Below, piece by piece: positions 6,078 through 11,755 of a stretch of DNA of 11,755 nucleotides. Below the pieces are notes generated by a model. It did not search any database. It saw only the letters and a program-made list of their open reading frames with translations, and was not told the DNA's origin. Where the stretch lies: NCBI GenBank assembly GCA_905210995.1, contig CAJLZE010000065.1, positions 1 through 11,755 on the forward strand, read 5' to 3'. The position numbers and the translations under genes are program-made. This DNA is from an uncultured Anaerotruncus sp. (lineage in GTDB: Bacteria > Bacillota > Clostridia > Oscillospirales > CAG-272). Numbering within the stretch: the first letter of the stretch is position 1; each line of letters opens with the position of its first letter.

Positions 6078-7115
6078 TCATTTGTTTTTTGCCATGTCGG
6101 CGAGCATATCGCAAAGCTCGTCGTAGCCGATGCCGACTGCGGCGGCTTCCTGCGGCAGAAGAGAGGTGGGCGTCATTCCGGGCAGGGCATTTGCCTCGAG
6201 GCAATAGAAAACGCCGTCCTCGCCGTAAATGAAATCCACTCTGCCGTACTGCTCCATGCGCAGCGCGCGGAATGTCCTTACGGCAAGCTCCTGAACTTTG
6301 CGCGTTTCGTCGTCGGTAAGCGGGGCGGGACAAAGCTCGGTCGTCATGCCGCTCTGATATTTGTTTTTGTAGTCGTAAAAGCCCGCTTTCGGTATGATCT
6401 CAACGGGAGGCAGCGCCTTGCCGTCAAGCACACCGACGGTGAGCTCGCGTCCCTTTATCATTTTTTCGACGACGAGCTTCGATTCGTATTTTTCGGCTGC
6501 GGCAAGCGCGGCGTCAAGCTCATCGGCGCTGCGTACTATCGTCACACCGACGCTCGAACCGCAGGAGGTCGGCTTTACAACGCAGGGAAGCCCGACATTT
6601 TCGGTTATATCCGACTTTTTGCCCGTTGCGGTGTCAAAATATATCCAATCGGCGGTCGGAACGCCCGCGCGGGAGATAAGCTGCTTTGTGAGGTCCTTGT
6701 CCATCGAAAGCAGTGCGCCCGCGTAGCCCGTGCCGGTATAATGCTTTATGCCCGCGCAGTCGAGCGTCGCCTGAAGCTGACCGTTTTCGCCGATGGCGCC
6801 GTGCAGCCCGAGAAATACCACATCGGCGGCGGCACACACCTCGAGCACACCGGGGCCGACGAGAGCATCGCGGTTCCCGTTGCGGCGGCGCACCGCATCA
6901 AGGTCGGGTTCTGCCTCGCCGACGGGGCTTGAATAGCTTTTGCCGCGCTCGAAAACAGCCGTGATGTCGTCGGGCAGGTCGCATATGCCTTCGTACACGT
7001 CGATGATCTTCACCGCGTGTCCGCGGCGGGAGAGAGCGGAGGCGATGAGCGCTCCCGAGGAAAGCGAAACGTCGCGTTCGGGGCTGAGCCCGCCCGCAAG
7101 TACAACAATGTTCAT
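6078..7115 (-). CDS. ddl: D-alanine--D-alanine ligase
   Basis: A 345-residue ATP-grasp enzyme that joins two D-alanines with ATP to make the dipeptide end of peptidoglycan precursors; cytoplasmic. Visible landmarks are MNIVVLAGGLSPERDVSLSSG (E14 binds the first D-Ala), LHGAIGENG (104-112), the ATP-grasp strand KPTSCGSSVG (181-190), the omega loop FYDYKNKY (246-253), the metal ligand D294 in GRVDF, and EANALPGMTPTSL (307-319). The Tyr-containing omega loop fits D-Ala-D-Ala synthesis, not the D-Ala-D-lactate type found in intrinsically glycopeptide-resistant species; that reading is inference from the motif. The start ATG has GAAAGG 9 nt upstream; a TTG two codons earlier lies closer to the site and is less likely. 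It is the last gene of the HAM1-like-prmC-ddl unit, 31 nt after prmC, and a strong hairpin follows. Confidence 0.95.
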   Translation of the reverse strand: MNIVVLAGGLSPERDVSLSSGALIASALSRRGHAVKIIDVYEGICDLPDDITAVFERGKSYSSPVGEAEPDLDAVRRRNGNRDALVGPGVLEVCAAADVVFLGLHGAIGENGQLQATLDCAGIKHYTGTGYAGALLSMDKDLTKQLISRAGVPTADWIYFDTATGKKSDITENVGLPCVVKPTSCGSSVGVTIVRSADELDAALAAAEKYESKLVVEKMIKGRELTVGVLDGKALPPVEIIPKAGFYDYKNKYQSGMTTELCPAPLTDDETRKVQELAVRTFRALRMEQYGRVDFIYGEDGVFYCLEANALPGMTPTSLLPQEAAAVGIGYDELCDMLADMAKNK

Positions 7116-7124
7116 AATCAAAAA

Positions 7125-7130
7125 CCTTTC
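7125..7130 (-). promoter_or_regulatory. Ribosome binding site of ddl
   Basis: GAAAGG lies 9 nt before the ATG at 7115-7113 in the 31-nt gap after prmC. It favours this ATG over the in-frame TTG at 7121, which would be only 3 nt away. Confidence 0.7.
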
Positions 7131-7146
7131 AGAAAAAAGTGTGGTG

Positions 7147-7998
7147 TCATGTCAGCGCCGCGAAAAGTATCACGGTGCGTTCTATACCGCCGAGATCGCA
7201 CAGTATCTCGCTCGAAAAGCCGGCGTCGGCGCCCATTCGTGCGACAGCACACGCCTCGCCCGCGCCTACCTCAAACAGCACAAAGCCGCCGTCTGTGAGA
7301 ACGCCCGTTTCCGCCGCGCGGGGGATGAGCGAACGGTAAAAATCAAGTCCGTCATCTCCGCCGTCGAGCGCTCCGCGCGGCTCAAAGTTGAGCTCGGGCT
7401 GAACCGCGCCGGGCAGCAGATCGCTTTTCGGGATATACGGCGGATTTGATATGATCGCGTCGAGCGGGTGGGGGAGTGAGTCGAAAAAATCATCCGCAAG
7501 CATATCCGCGTGAATAAAACCAATGCGTCCGTCGGTGCCGTGCTGCGCTGCATTGAAGCGTGCGACCTCAAGCGCCGCGCTGCTGATGTCAACGGCAACG
7601 GCAGTAACGTCGGGACGGTTTTTGAGCACAGAAACTGCGATCGCACCGCTGCCGGTGCCGAGATCGGCAAAGCGTGCGCCTACGGGGAGCATTTTTATCG
7701 CCGTGCTCACCGTTATTTCCGTGTCGGCACGCGGGATGAGGCACGCTGGCGTTACTTTGAATCCAAGCCCGTAAAATTCCCATTCTCCGAGAATATATTG
7801 CAGCGGTTCGCGCCTTATGCGGCGCGCGAGCGCCTCTGCCAGTGCGGGGCAGGTCATGTCCTCACCGCGCCTGAAGGGAAGCTCGGCGGCTTTTATGCCT
7901 CCGAACCGCTCGGCGAGCAGCTTGGCTTCAAAGCCGCATTCGTCCGGGCTACCGACGCCCGCGGCGATGAGAGCGTTTTTCAGTTCATTATATGTCAT
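7147..7998 (-). CDS. prmC: Peptide chain release factor N5-glutamine methyltransferase
   Basis: A 283-residue SAM-dependent methyltransferase, the usual length for PrmC/HemK. It methylates the Gln of the GGQ motif in release factors RF1 and RF2, which speeds peptide release at stop codons. The N-terminal helical domain (1-75) carries REPLQYILGEWEF, the release-factor docking region. The catalytic domain follows with IPRADTE (88-94), SAM motif DLGTGSGAIAVS (112-123), the acidic end of beta-2 (AVDIS, 135-139), and the catalytic NPPY (185-188) that holds the glutamine amide. The EPRGALDGGDDGL segment (206-218) is also typical. The ATG overlaps the TGA of the upstream HAM1-like gene by 4 bases and has no clear ribosome site, so translation is probably coupled. 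In many Firmicutes prmC sits beside prfA; prfA is not in this window. Confidence 0.94.
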   Translation of the reverse strand: MTYNELKNALIAAGVGSPDECGFEAKLLAERFGGIKAAELPFRRGEDMTCPALAEALARRIRREPLQYILGEWEFYGLGFKVTPACLIPRADTEITVSTAIKMLPVGARFADLGTGSGAIAVSVLKNRPDVTAVAVDISSAALEVARFNAAQHGTDGRIGFIHADMLADDFFDSLPHPLDAIISNPPYIPKSDLLPGAVQPELNFEPRGALDGGDDGLDFYRSLIPRAAETGVLTDGGFVLFEVGAGEACAVARMGADAGFSSEILCDLGGIERTVILFAALT

Positions 7999-8675
7999 AT
8001 CGCTGCCGTTTGTGTCGTCTCAAACATACCGTTTGCCGTTGTGCGTATCCACTCCGCAAGCCTGCGGCGGATGAGAGTTTTGTCCATGCCCGCTTTTTCG
8101 GAGCGCGCACGCTCCTCTGCGGTCATTTCACCCCAATACTTCCCGGTAGCAATGTCAACGGATATGCTGTTGACCGGCCAGCCGGGCAGATTTAACGCGC
8201 ACGGTGTGTCCACTATCAAAAATGCGTTCGGCTCAAGCATCTCGCGGTCGAAGGTGAAGGTATGGTAATTTGACGGCTCCCGCATCAGGCAGTACGAATC
8301 CTGCCATGCCGCGCGCAGCCTGCCGCCGTGGCGATGCGCCACAGCCGCAAACCATGCGAGCATTTCAGCATCGTCCATGGTGTGTCCCGCTGCACGCCTG
8401 ACGTGAACACCCGGCTGATCGGGATGATCGGCGGGCAGATCGAGAAAAACAAGCCCCGCGTCAAGCGCAAATACCGGCATTTTTGCCGCGCGGTACCACG
8501 ACGCAGCCTTTTCTATCGCGTTTTCGCGCGCCGTTCTGCCGTTTTCGGCAGCTTCGAAATCTGCGAGCCCCAACGATGCGGGGGAGACACACCTGATTCC
8601 GGTGCCGTCAAAAAATCCGCAAAGATACGGGTATTTGCTTGGATTGGCGGTGCCTATGAGTATGCTTTTCTCCAT
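7995..8675 (-). CDS. Divergent HAM1/RdgB-like nucleoside triphosphate pyrophosphatase
   Basis: A 226-residue protein, a little longer than RdgB/ITPase (about 195-205). The order of landmarks matches that family: a starting strand with ILIGTANPSK (5-14) for TGNxGK, ENGRTARENAIEKA (44-57) for the ETGxTFEENAxxKA helix, VFALDAGLVFLDL (68-80) for the ADDSGL catalytic strand, QPGVHVRR (87-94) for RPGVYSAR, and WGEMTAEERAR (181-191). Known members hydrolyse dITP, XTP and similar bases to monophosphate, keeping them out of DNA. Two departures are clear: the first Asp of DDSG is Leu71, and the base-reading SHR motif after EMT is replaced by SEKAG. The second catalytic Asp (D72) remains. It may therefore act on another nucleotide. 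Start ATG follows GGAGG by 7 nt and a consensus promoter. First gene of the unit with prmC and ddl. Confidence 0.72.
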   Translation of the reverse strand: MEKSILIGTANPSKYPYLCGFFDGTGIRCVSPASLGLADFEAAENGRTARENAIEKAASWYRAAKMPVFALDAGLVFLDLPADHPDQPGVHVRRAAGHTMDDAEMLAWFAAVAHRHGGRLRAAWQDSYCLMREPSNYHTFTFDREMLEPNAFLIVDTPCALNLPGWPVNSISVDIATGKYWGEMTAEERARSEKAGMDKTLIRRRLAEWIRTTANGMFETTQTAAI

Positions 8676-8713
8676 TTGCAGCCCTCCGTGTGCGCTCTGC
8701 GGATATCTTCACA

Positions 8714-8742
8714 ATTATATCACGGCAGTATGTTCTTGTCAA
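8714..8742 (-). promoter_or_regulatory. Consensus promoter of the HAM1-like-prmC-ddl operon
   Basis: TTGACA (8742-8737), exactly 17-bp spacer, TATAAT (8719-8714), with TGA before the -10 giving an extended -10. Both hexamers are perfect SigA consensus, suggesting strong constitutive expression. The leader is about 32 nt with GGAGG 7 nt before the ATG. Confidence 0.88.
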
Positions 8743-8809
8743 TATTGCCGCGCGTTTTTCGGGCGCGGGTGAAAAAATAAAGTTTACATATTATTCTTTA
8801 TTAAAGGGG

Positions 8810-8837
8810 TTGCATTTCGCCGAAAATATGTTATACT
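8810..8837 (+). promoter_or_regulatory. Promoter of the Cys/Asp-rich small membrane protein
   Basis: TTGCAT (8810-8815), 16-bp spacer, TATACT (8832-8837); a TATAAT overlaps at 8837-8842 but would leave a 21-bp spacer. The predicted leader is about 33 nt and ends in AGGAGG 7 nt before the ATG. Confidence 0.65.
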
Positions 8838-8877
8838 ATAATCGGCTTTGTAGCACAATTACAGGAGGATTAAAACC

Positions 8878-9132
8878 ATGTGCTTTTTCAGAAAACCCGA
8901 AAAACCCCATTACGGTAAAGTTATCGCCATCACGGTGGGCGTCACCCTTGCCATTGCCGCCGCTGCATATGCTGCGTACAGATTCTTTGCTGACCGCTGC
9001 TGCTGCGACTATGAGTGCGACGATTGCTGCGATTGCGACGACGACGAGCTTTTTGACGATGAAGACGACGATTCCGACGATGTTGAGGTAGAGGTGGAGG
9101 ATGCCCCCGCTGCCGATGCCGACAAGGAATAA
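8878..9132 (+). CDS. Small single-helix membrane protein with Cys cluster and acidic tail
   Basis: An 84-residue protein I cannot assign to a characterised family. Residues 1-14 are basic (RKPEKPHYGK). A single hydrophobic helix spans about 14-37. Then come seven cysteines within 13 residues (41, 42, 43, 47, 50, 51, 53; pattern CCC-x3-C-x2-CC-x-C). From 41 to the end, 24 of 44 residues are Asp or Glu. There is no lipobox or cleavage site. By the positive-inside rule the N-terminus is inside and the Cys/Asp tail outside, though R35 and R40 after the helix weaken this. The composition suggests binding of divalent or soft metals, or a disulfide-linked surface patch; both are guesses. A strong ribosome site (AGGAGG), its own promoter and a downstream hairpin show that it is a real, monocistronic gene. 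Confidence 0.82.
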   Translation: MCFFRKPEKPHYGKVIAITVGVTLAIAAAAYAAYRFFADRCCCDYECDDCCDCDDDELFDDEDDDSDDVEVEVEDAPAADADKE

Positions 9133-9156
9133 GCCTTCAGGACGTCGGTGTAAAAG

Positions 9157-9216
9157 AATAACGGCAGTATGACCGTGAGGGCGTTTATCGCTTCCCGCAG
9201 CCGTACTGCCGTTATT
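9157..9216. terminator. Long inverted repeat after the small membrane protein gene
   Basis: Exact 13-nt arms AATAACGGCAGTA (9157-9169) and TACTGCCGTTATT (9204-9216) enclose 34 nt that can fold further (GGGCG with CG..CCC). On the plus strand the right arm runs into TTATTTT, as in a terminator for the upstream gene; the minus strand runs into CTTTTAC. The loop is longer than in ordinary terminators. Confidence 0.6.
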
Positions 9217-9222
9217 TTGCGA

Positions 9223-9255
9223 ACGGGTCTGCCGCGCGTTGCGCGGCAGACCCGT
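9223..9255. terminator. Perfect 15-bp hairpin after the solute-binding protein gene
   Basis: Arms 9223-9237 and 9241-9255 are exact inverted repeats around a 3-nt loop. It lies 15 nt past the solute-binding protein stop at 9271, and 90 nt past the small protein gene. Neither side has a good T tract (plus: AATGCTTTTGG; minus: TCGCAAAAT), so it may act as an RNA 3'-end stabiliser as much as a terminator. Confidence 0.6.
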
Positions 9256-9270
9256 AATGCTTTTGGAAAT

Positions 9271-10764
9271 TTATTTGTTGAAGGTGTTCCTTATCTTTTC
9301 AAGACCGGATTCGATAACGGGCTTTGCGGCAGAGTAATTCGTGGTGTAAGATGTGCCGTTCATCGCAGCCTTGCGGAAGAGGTTGGCGGTGTGGTTGCCG
9401 AATGTCTCGGCAAACAGACGGCCGAGGTCGAAGCTGATGCCGCCGCGGATGAGGTCGTACATCTCGCCCGCCTCGGAGTCGCTGGCATAGCGCACCTTCA
9501 TGGCAACTTCAAATACCTTGGGGGTTACGCTGCGGTAGTTTTCCGAGCCCATTGCCTCAAGCAGCGCGGAGCAGGCGTCGATCTTGGAGGAAGCGGCGTT
9601 GATGGCGTACATAGTATAGGGGTGACCGACGTTGGTCATGTAGCTTTCCTGATCGGCGGAATATTTGGGCTGGGGAACGATGCCGTAGGAGAATTCGATG
9701 CGGTTTTTGTCGTCTCTGTTATCCTTGCCGGCGACGATGAACACACGGTCGGTTATCATAAGCGCGCGCTCTTCAAAGAAGACATTGCGCACCTTGATGC
9801 TGTTGGTGTAGTAAACGCCCTGAGAGTTGAGGAGCTGGTTGACCTTGGATACCATATCGATCTGGCGCTCACCTGAGAAATCGGGGGAGATGGTAAGATC
9901 GCCGCTCTCGTCCTTGCCGATGGAAACGATGCCCGCGGCAGTCTGGAACGCGTCGATGTTTATATCGTAAATAACATATCCGAACTTGTCGTCGGCACTC
10001 TTGGCGCCGTCGCCTGCGTCCTCATATATATCCTTGACGATCTCGGAGAACTTGTCAAAAGTCCATTCGTTGCTCTTTACGAGCTGGTAGGGAGTCTTTT
10101 CGATGTGATAGCTTTCCATGAGCTCTTTGTTGTAGAACGTACCGATCATCATCCAGAGCAGGTTGGTTGAAATGTCGCCGGAGCAGAAGAAGAGCTTGCC
10201 GTTGATGGTGCATTCATTCATGAGAGCCTTGGGCCACCACGGTTTTTCGGCATTGAAATACTCGGTGTCGAGCAGATTGGCTGTGTAGCCCTGGATCGCA
10301 AGCTGCGCGGGGGTGCGGCTGTATGTAGCGTATATATCGAATTCGCACGACGGGGCTGCTGCCGCATCGGCGGCGACCTTCTGGATATACGCCTTCTGCG
10401 CCGCGCTCGTCGAGCCGGCAATGTCGGTGAATTCGATCTTTACGCCGAGGCGCTCCTCAACCTTTGCGTTGCGGTTGGTGATAGCCTGACCGACAAAGTC
10501 GCCGTTGCCGATAACATCGGTGAACTCGGTCATGGTGTAGTCGTTCCACGCGAGGATGTTGATGGTCTCACCTTTGAAATCCATCGTTGTGGGCAGGTCG
10601 TCAAGCTCGTAACCGTCGGCATCGACATTTGCCGTCGGCTCCTGAGTCACATTGCTGCCGGCAGTGGTCGTGCCCGCGTTGTCATCATCATTGGGTTTTG
10701 TGCAGGAAACAAGAAGAGGTATGAGCATGAGACACGCGAGGAAAAGCGCTGAGATTTTTTTCAT
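9271..10764 (-). CDS. ABC-type extracellular solute-binding lipoprotein
   Basis: A 497-residue exported binding protein. MKKISALFLACLMLIPLLVSC is a lipoprotein signal peptide with lipobox LLVS-C21. An Asp/Asn/Thr-rich linker (22-60) follows, then the two-lobed binding domain beginning at GETINILAWND. NAKVEERLGVKIEF (about 100) is characteristic of the large carbohydrate/oligosaccharide-binding group in Clostridia. Trp and Tyr are abundant in the middle (EKPWWPKAL, NLLWMMIGTFYNKEL), as expected for stacking against sugars. It would capture a ligand outside the cell and pass it to a membrane permease. No permease or ATPase gene is adjacent, so it is an orphan here. I start at the ATG with GGAG 8 nt upstream; the upstream GTG start would lie within the leader repeats. 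It has its own consensus promoter 19 bp after the oxidoreductase gene, and a hairpin follows. A sugar ligand is likely, not proven. Confidence 0.87.
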   Translation of the reverse strand: MKKISALFLACLMLIPLLVSCTKPNDDDNAGTTTAGSNVTQEPTANVDADGYELDDLPTTMDFKGETINILAWNDYTMTEFTDVIGNGDFVGQAITNRNAKVEERLGVKIEFTDIAGSTSAAQKAYIQKVAADAAAAPSCEFDIYATYSRTPAQLAIQGYTANLLDTEYFNAEKPWWPKALMNECTINGKLFFCSGDISTNLLWMMIGTFYNKELMESYHIEKTPYQLVKSNEWTFDKFSEIVKDIYEDAGDGAKSADDKFGYVIYDINIDAFQTAAGIVSIGKDESGDLTISPDFSGERQIDMVSKVNQLLNSQGVYYTNSIKVRNVFFEERALMITDRVFIVAGKDNRDDKNRIEFSYGIVPQPKYSADQESYMTNVGHPYTMYAINAASSKIDACSALLEAMGSENYRSVTPKVFEVAMKVRYASDSEAGEMYDLIRGGISFDLGRLFAETFGNHTANLFRKAAMNGTSYTTNYSAAKPVIESGLEKIRNTFNK

Positions 10765-10772
10765 GACTGAAA

Positions 10773-10816
10773 CTCCGTTTCCGACCGTTTCCGTCGCATT
10801 TGTGAGCGAAACGGTC
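10773..10816 (-). repeat. GGAAACGG repeats and inverted repeat in the solute-binding protein leader
   Basis: On the minus strand GACCGTTTC (10816-10808) is followed by its exact inverted copy GAAACGGTC (10791-10783), with 16 nt between. GGAAACGG occurs twice with a 10-bp period (10792-10785 and 10782-10775). The second copy overlaps the GGAG ribosome site (10776-10773). All lie downstream of the predicted transcription start, so they are in the mRNA leader. They could be a DNA operator or alternative RNA hairpins that hide or expose the ribosome site. Confidence 0.55.
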
Positions 10817-10837
10817 AAATTATAATTTTACAAGATG

Positions 10838-10866
10838 ATTATATGCCGTTTTCGGCGTTTTGTCAA
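10838..10866 (-). promoter_or_regulatory. Consensus promoter of the solute-binding protein gene
   Basis: TTGACA (10866-10861), 17-bp spacer, TATAAT (10843-10838). The spacer holds a small palindrome GCCG-AAAA-CGGC (10845-10856) that resembles the GAAACGG elements in the leader. Both hexamers are consensus, so expression could be strong once any repressor is released. Start of transcription is expected near 10831. Confidence 0.87.
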
Positions 10867-10884
10867 GTGTTTTTTGCTGCCGCG

Positions 10885-11755
10885 TCAGCTGATGTCCGCA
10901 GAGTAGAGATGTACCTTGTCGGCGCCCCATGTGCTGTCGAATCTGACGCTGACTCTGCGCGCGGATCTGTCGAGCGGTATACGGACAAGGGAATTGTGGC
11001 ATTTGTCGGTGCTGTAAACGACCTTGCCGTCGCATTCGACCGTGAACGCTCTGACAAGCGTTTTTGCGACCTTCATCGGCTCAAAATCAAGCCCGCGGTT
11101 CGTGCGCTGTGCAAAAACGCGCATTTTTGCGTTGGGCGAGACCGATTCACGCGTGAAATCGGGGTCAAACACGAGCCTCAGCGTGCCGAGAGCACGTTCC
11201 TCGCCGAAGTCGAACTCAAGCGACGAGCCGACCGGAAGCTCCGCATAGTTGCGGTTCATGTCCGCGTCGGGACGCTCGACGCCGTTCATGAGCAGCGCCA
11301 ACTCATCCGCGGGGAGATTTATCGCGGCGGATGCGGTAAGAGCGGGTACTTTGCGCGGGAATCCGGGCAGATAGCAGCCGTCGTCGAGCAGGCGTTCCTG
11401 AAGCAGACCGACGTATTTGTCAGACACATCTGCGGGCAGGATGTCGTTCGCAACACATATCGCGGCAGCCTCTCCGACTGCCTGACCGAGCAGCGAGCAG
11501 GTCGCCATGACGCGCGTCGAGGATATCGCCGCGTGGGTCGCACTGATATTGCGCCCCGCAAAGAAGAGGTTCTCGACGTCAGCCGAGTAAAGCACGCGGT
11601 AGGGAATGCCGTAGGGCGAGGGAGCGGGGTAGAGCGTCGAGGCGGACTCGGTGGGAGCAGCCTTGAATCCGCCGGGATTGTGGTCGTCCATCGGCCAGCC
11701 ACCGTAGGCTATCGTGTCGTCGAATTTTCCGCCGGCTTCGATATCGTTTTCGGTC
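10885..11755 (-). CDS. FAD-dependent oxidoreductase with C-terminal beta-sandwich (5' end off window)
   Basis: The last 289 residues are visible; the FAD-binding N-terminus lies beyond the right edge and the frame is open to the end. The visible part starts with FDDTIAYGGWPMDDHNPGGF, a hallmark of FAD_oxidored (PF12831-like) proteins, then NLFFAGRNISATHAAISSTRVMATCSLLGQAVGEAAA, the C-terminal FAD-binding segment that aligns with the end of the plus-strand oxidoreductase at 4664-6019. About 150 further residues follow the shared part (from about GFPRKVPALTASAAIN). They are rich in alternating hydrophobic residues with LEFDFGEERALGTLRLVFDPDF and KVHLYSADIS near the end, resembling a discoidin/galactose-binding-like beta-sandwich. 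Such fusions suggest a carbohydrate or glycan substrate, but none is established. The stop lies 19 bp before the -35 of the solute-binding protein gene and no terminator separates them, so readthrough is possible. Confidence 0.85.
   Translation of the reverse strand, partial: TENDIEAGGKFDDTIAYGGWPMDDHNPGGFKAAPTESASTLYPAPSPYGIPYRVLYSADVENLFFAGRNISATHAAISSTRVMATCSLLGQAVGEAAAICVANDILPADVSDKYVGLLQERLLDDGCYLPGFPRKVPALTASAAINLPADELALLMNGVERPDADMNRNYAELPVGSSLEFDFGEERALGTLRLVFDPDFTRESVSPNAKMRVFAQRTNRGLDFEPMKVAKTLVRAFTVECDGKVVYSTDKCHNSLVRIPLDRSARRVSVRFDSTWGADKVHLYSADIS

Noticed and set aside
6078..7115. The ligase as a D-Ala-D-lactate or VanA-type resistance enzyme.
   Set aside because: The omega loop FYDYKNKY keeps the Tyr of D-Ala-D-Ala ligases, and no vanH, vanX or vanRS-like gene is nearby.
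7986..7994. TATAAT just inside the start of prmC as a promoter.
   Set aside because: It falls in codons 2-4 of prmC (ACATATAATGAA) with no -35 at the right distance, and prmC is already coupled to the gene before it.
9169..9876. 235-codon plus-strand frame opposite the solute-binding protein gene.
   Set aside because: It begins inside the terminator hairpins and is antisense to a gene with signal peptide, promoter and ribosome site.
1..11755. Defence system, CRISPR, prophage, transposon or biosynthetic cluster.
   Set aside because: I found no Cas, restriction, toxin, integrase or transposase motif and no spaced direct repeats; the genes are housekeeping and sugar-related.

Overview
The window looks like chromosome of an uncultured anaerobic Firmicute of class Clostridia (Oscillospiraceae-like or a related gut or rumen lineage). 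This rests on high-GC coding sequence with AT-rich intergenic gaps, AGGAGG/AAAGG ribosome binding sites, near-consensus SigA-type promoters (five TTGnnn/TATAnT pairs, several with an extended -10 TGnTATAAT), lipoproteins with Thr/Pro/Ala-rich linkers, and the housekeeping set ylmH, prmC and a YycJ-type metallohydrolase. No RNA gene, CRISPR array, insertion sequence or phage gene is visible. The longest gene-free stretch is about 200 bases.

Layout from left to right. (a) 1-2521, minus strand: a galactokinase-family GHMP kinase, a three-helix membrane protein and a YycJ/WalJ-type metallo-beta-lactamase hydrolase (cut by the left edge), probably one transcription unit. Its promoter has an extended -10 but no -35, with helically phased repeats upstream. 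(b) 2677-4500, minus: a secreted endonuclease/exonuclease/phosphatase-fold lipoprotein, followed 3 nt later by the S4-domain ribosome-associated protein YlmH. A hairpin ends this unit. (c) 4664-6019, plus: an FAD-dependent oxidoreductase transcribed divergently from (b), with promoters back to back. A perfect 13-bp hairpin separates it from (d). (d) 6078-8675, minus: a divergent HAM1/RdgB-like protein, prmC and ddl, an operon with a consensus promoter and a 4-bp start/stop overlap. (e) 8878-9132, plus: a small single-helix membrane protein with a cysteine knot-like cluster and an extremely acidic tail. (f) 9157-9255: two strong inverted repeats between convergent genes. (g) 9271-11755, minus: an orphan ABC-type solute-binding lipoprotein with its own consensus promoter, preceded by a second FAD-dependent oxidoreductase with a C-terminal beta-sandwich domain, cut by the right edge.

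How the genes may fit together. Region (d) is core metabolism: nucleotide-pool cleaning, release-factor methylation and the peptidoglycan precursor D-Ala-D-Ala. The galactokinase-like enzyme, the solute-binding protein and the two FAD oxidoreductases suggest uptake and processing of a sugar or glycoside, but no permease or glycosidase is in view, so this is inference. The least explained items are the Cys/Asp-rich small membrane protein, the HAM1-like protein that has lost the usual base-recognition motif, the galactokinase subfamily with an altered sugar-binding motif, and two repeat-rich promoter or leader regions (galactokinase and solute-binding protein).
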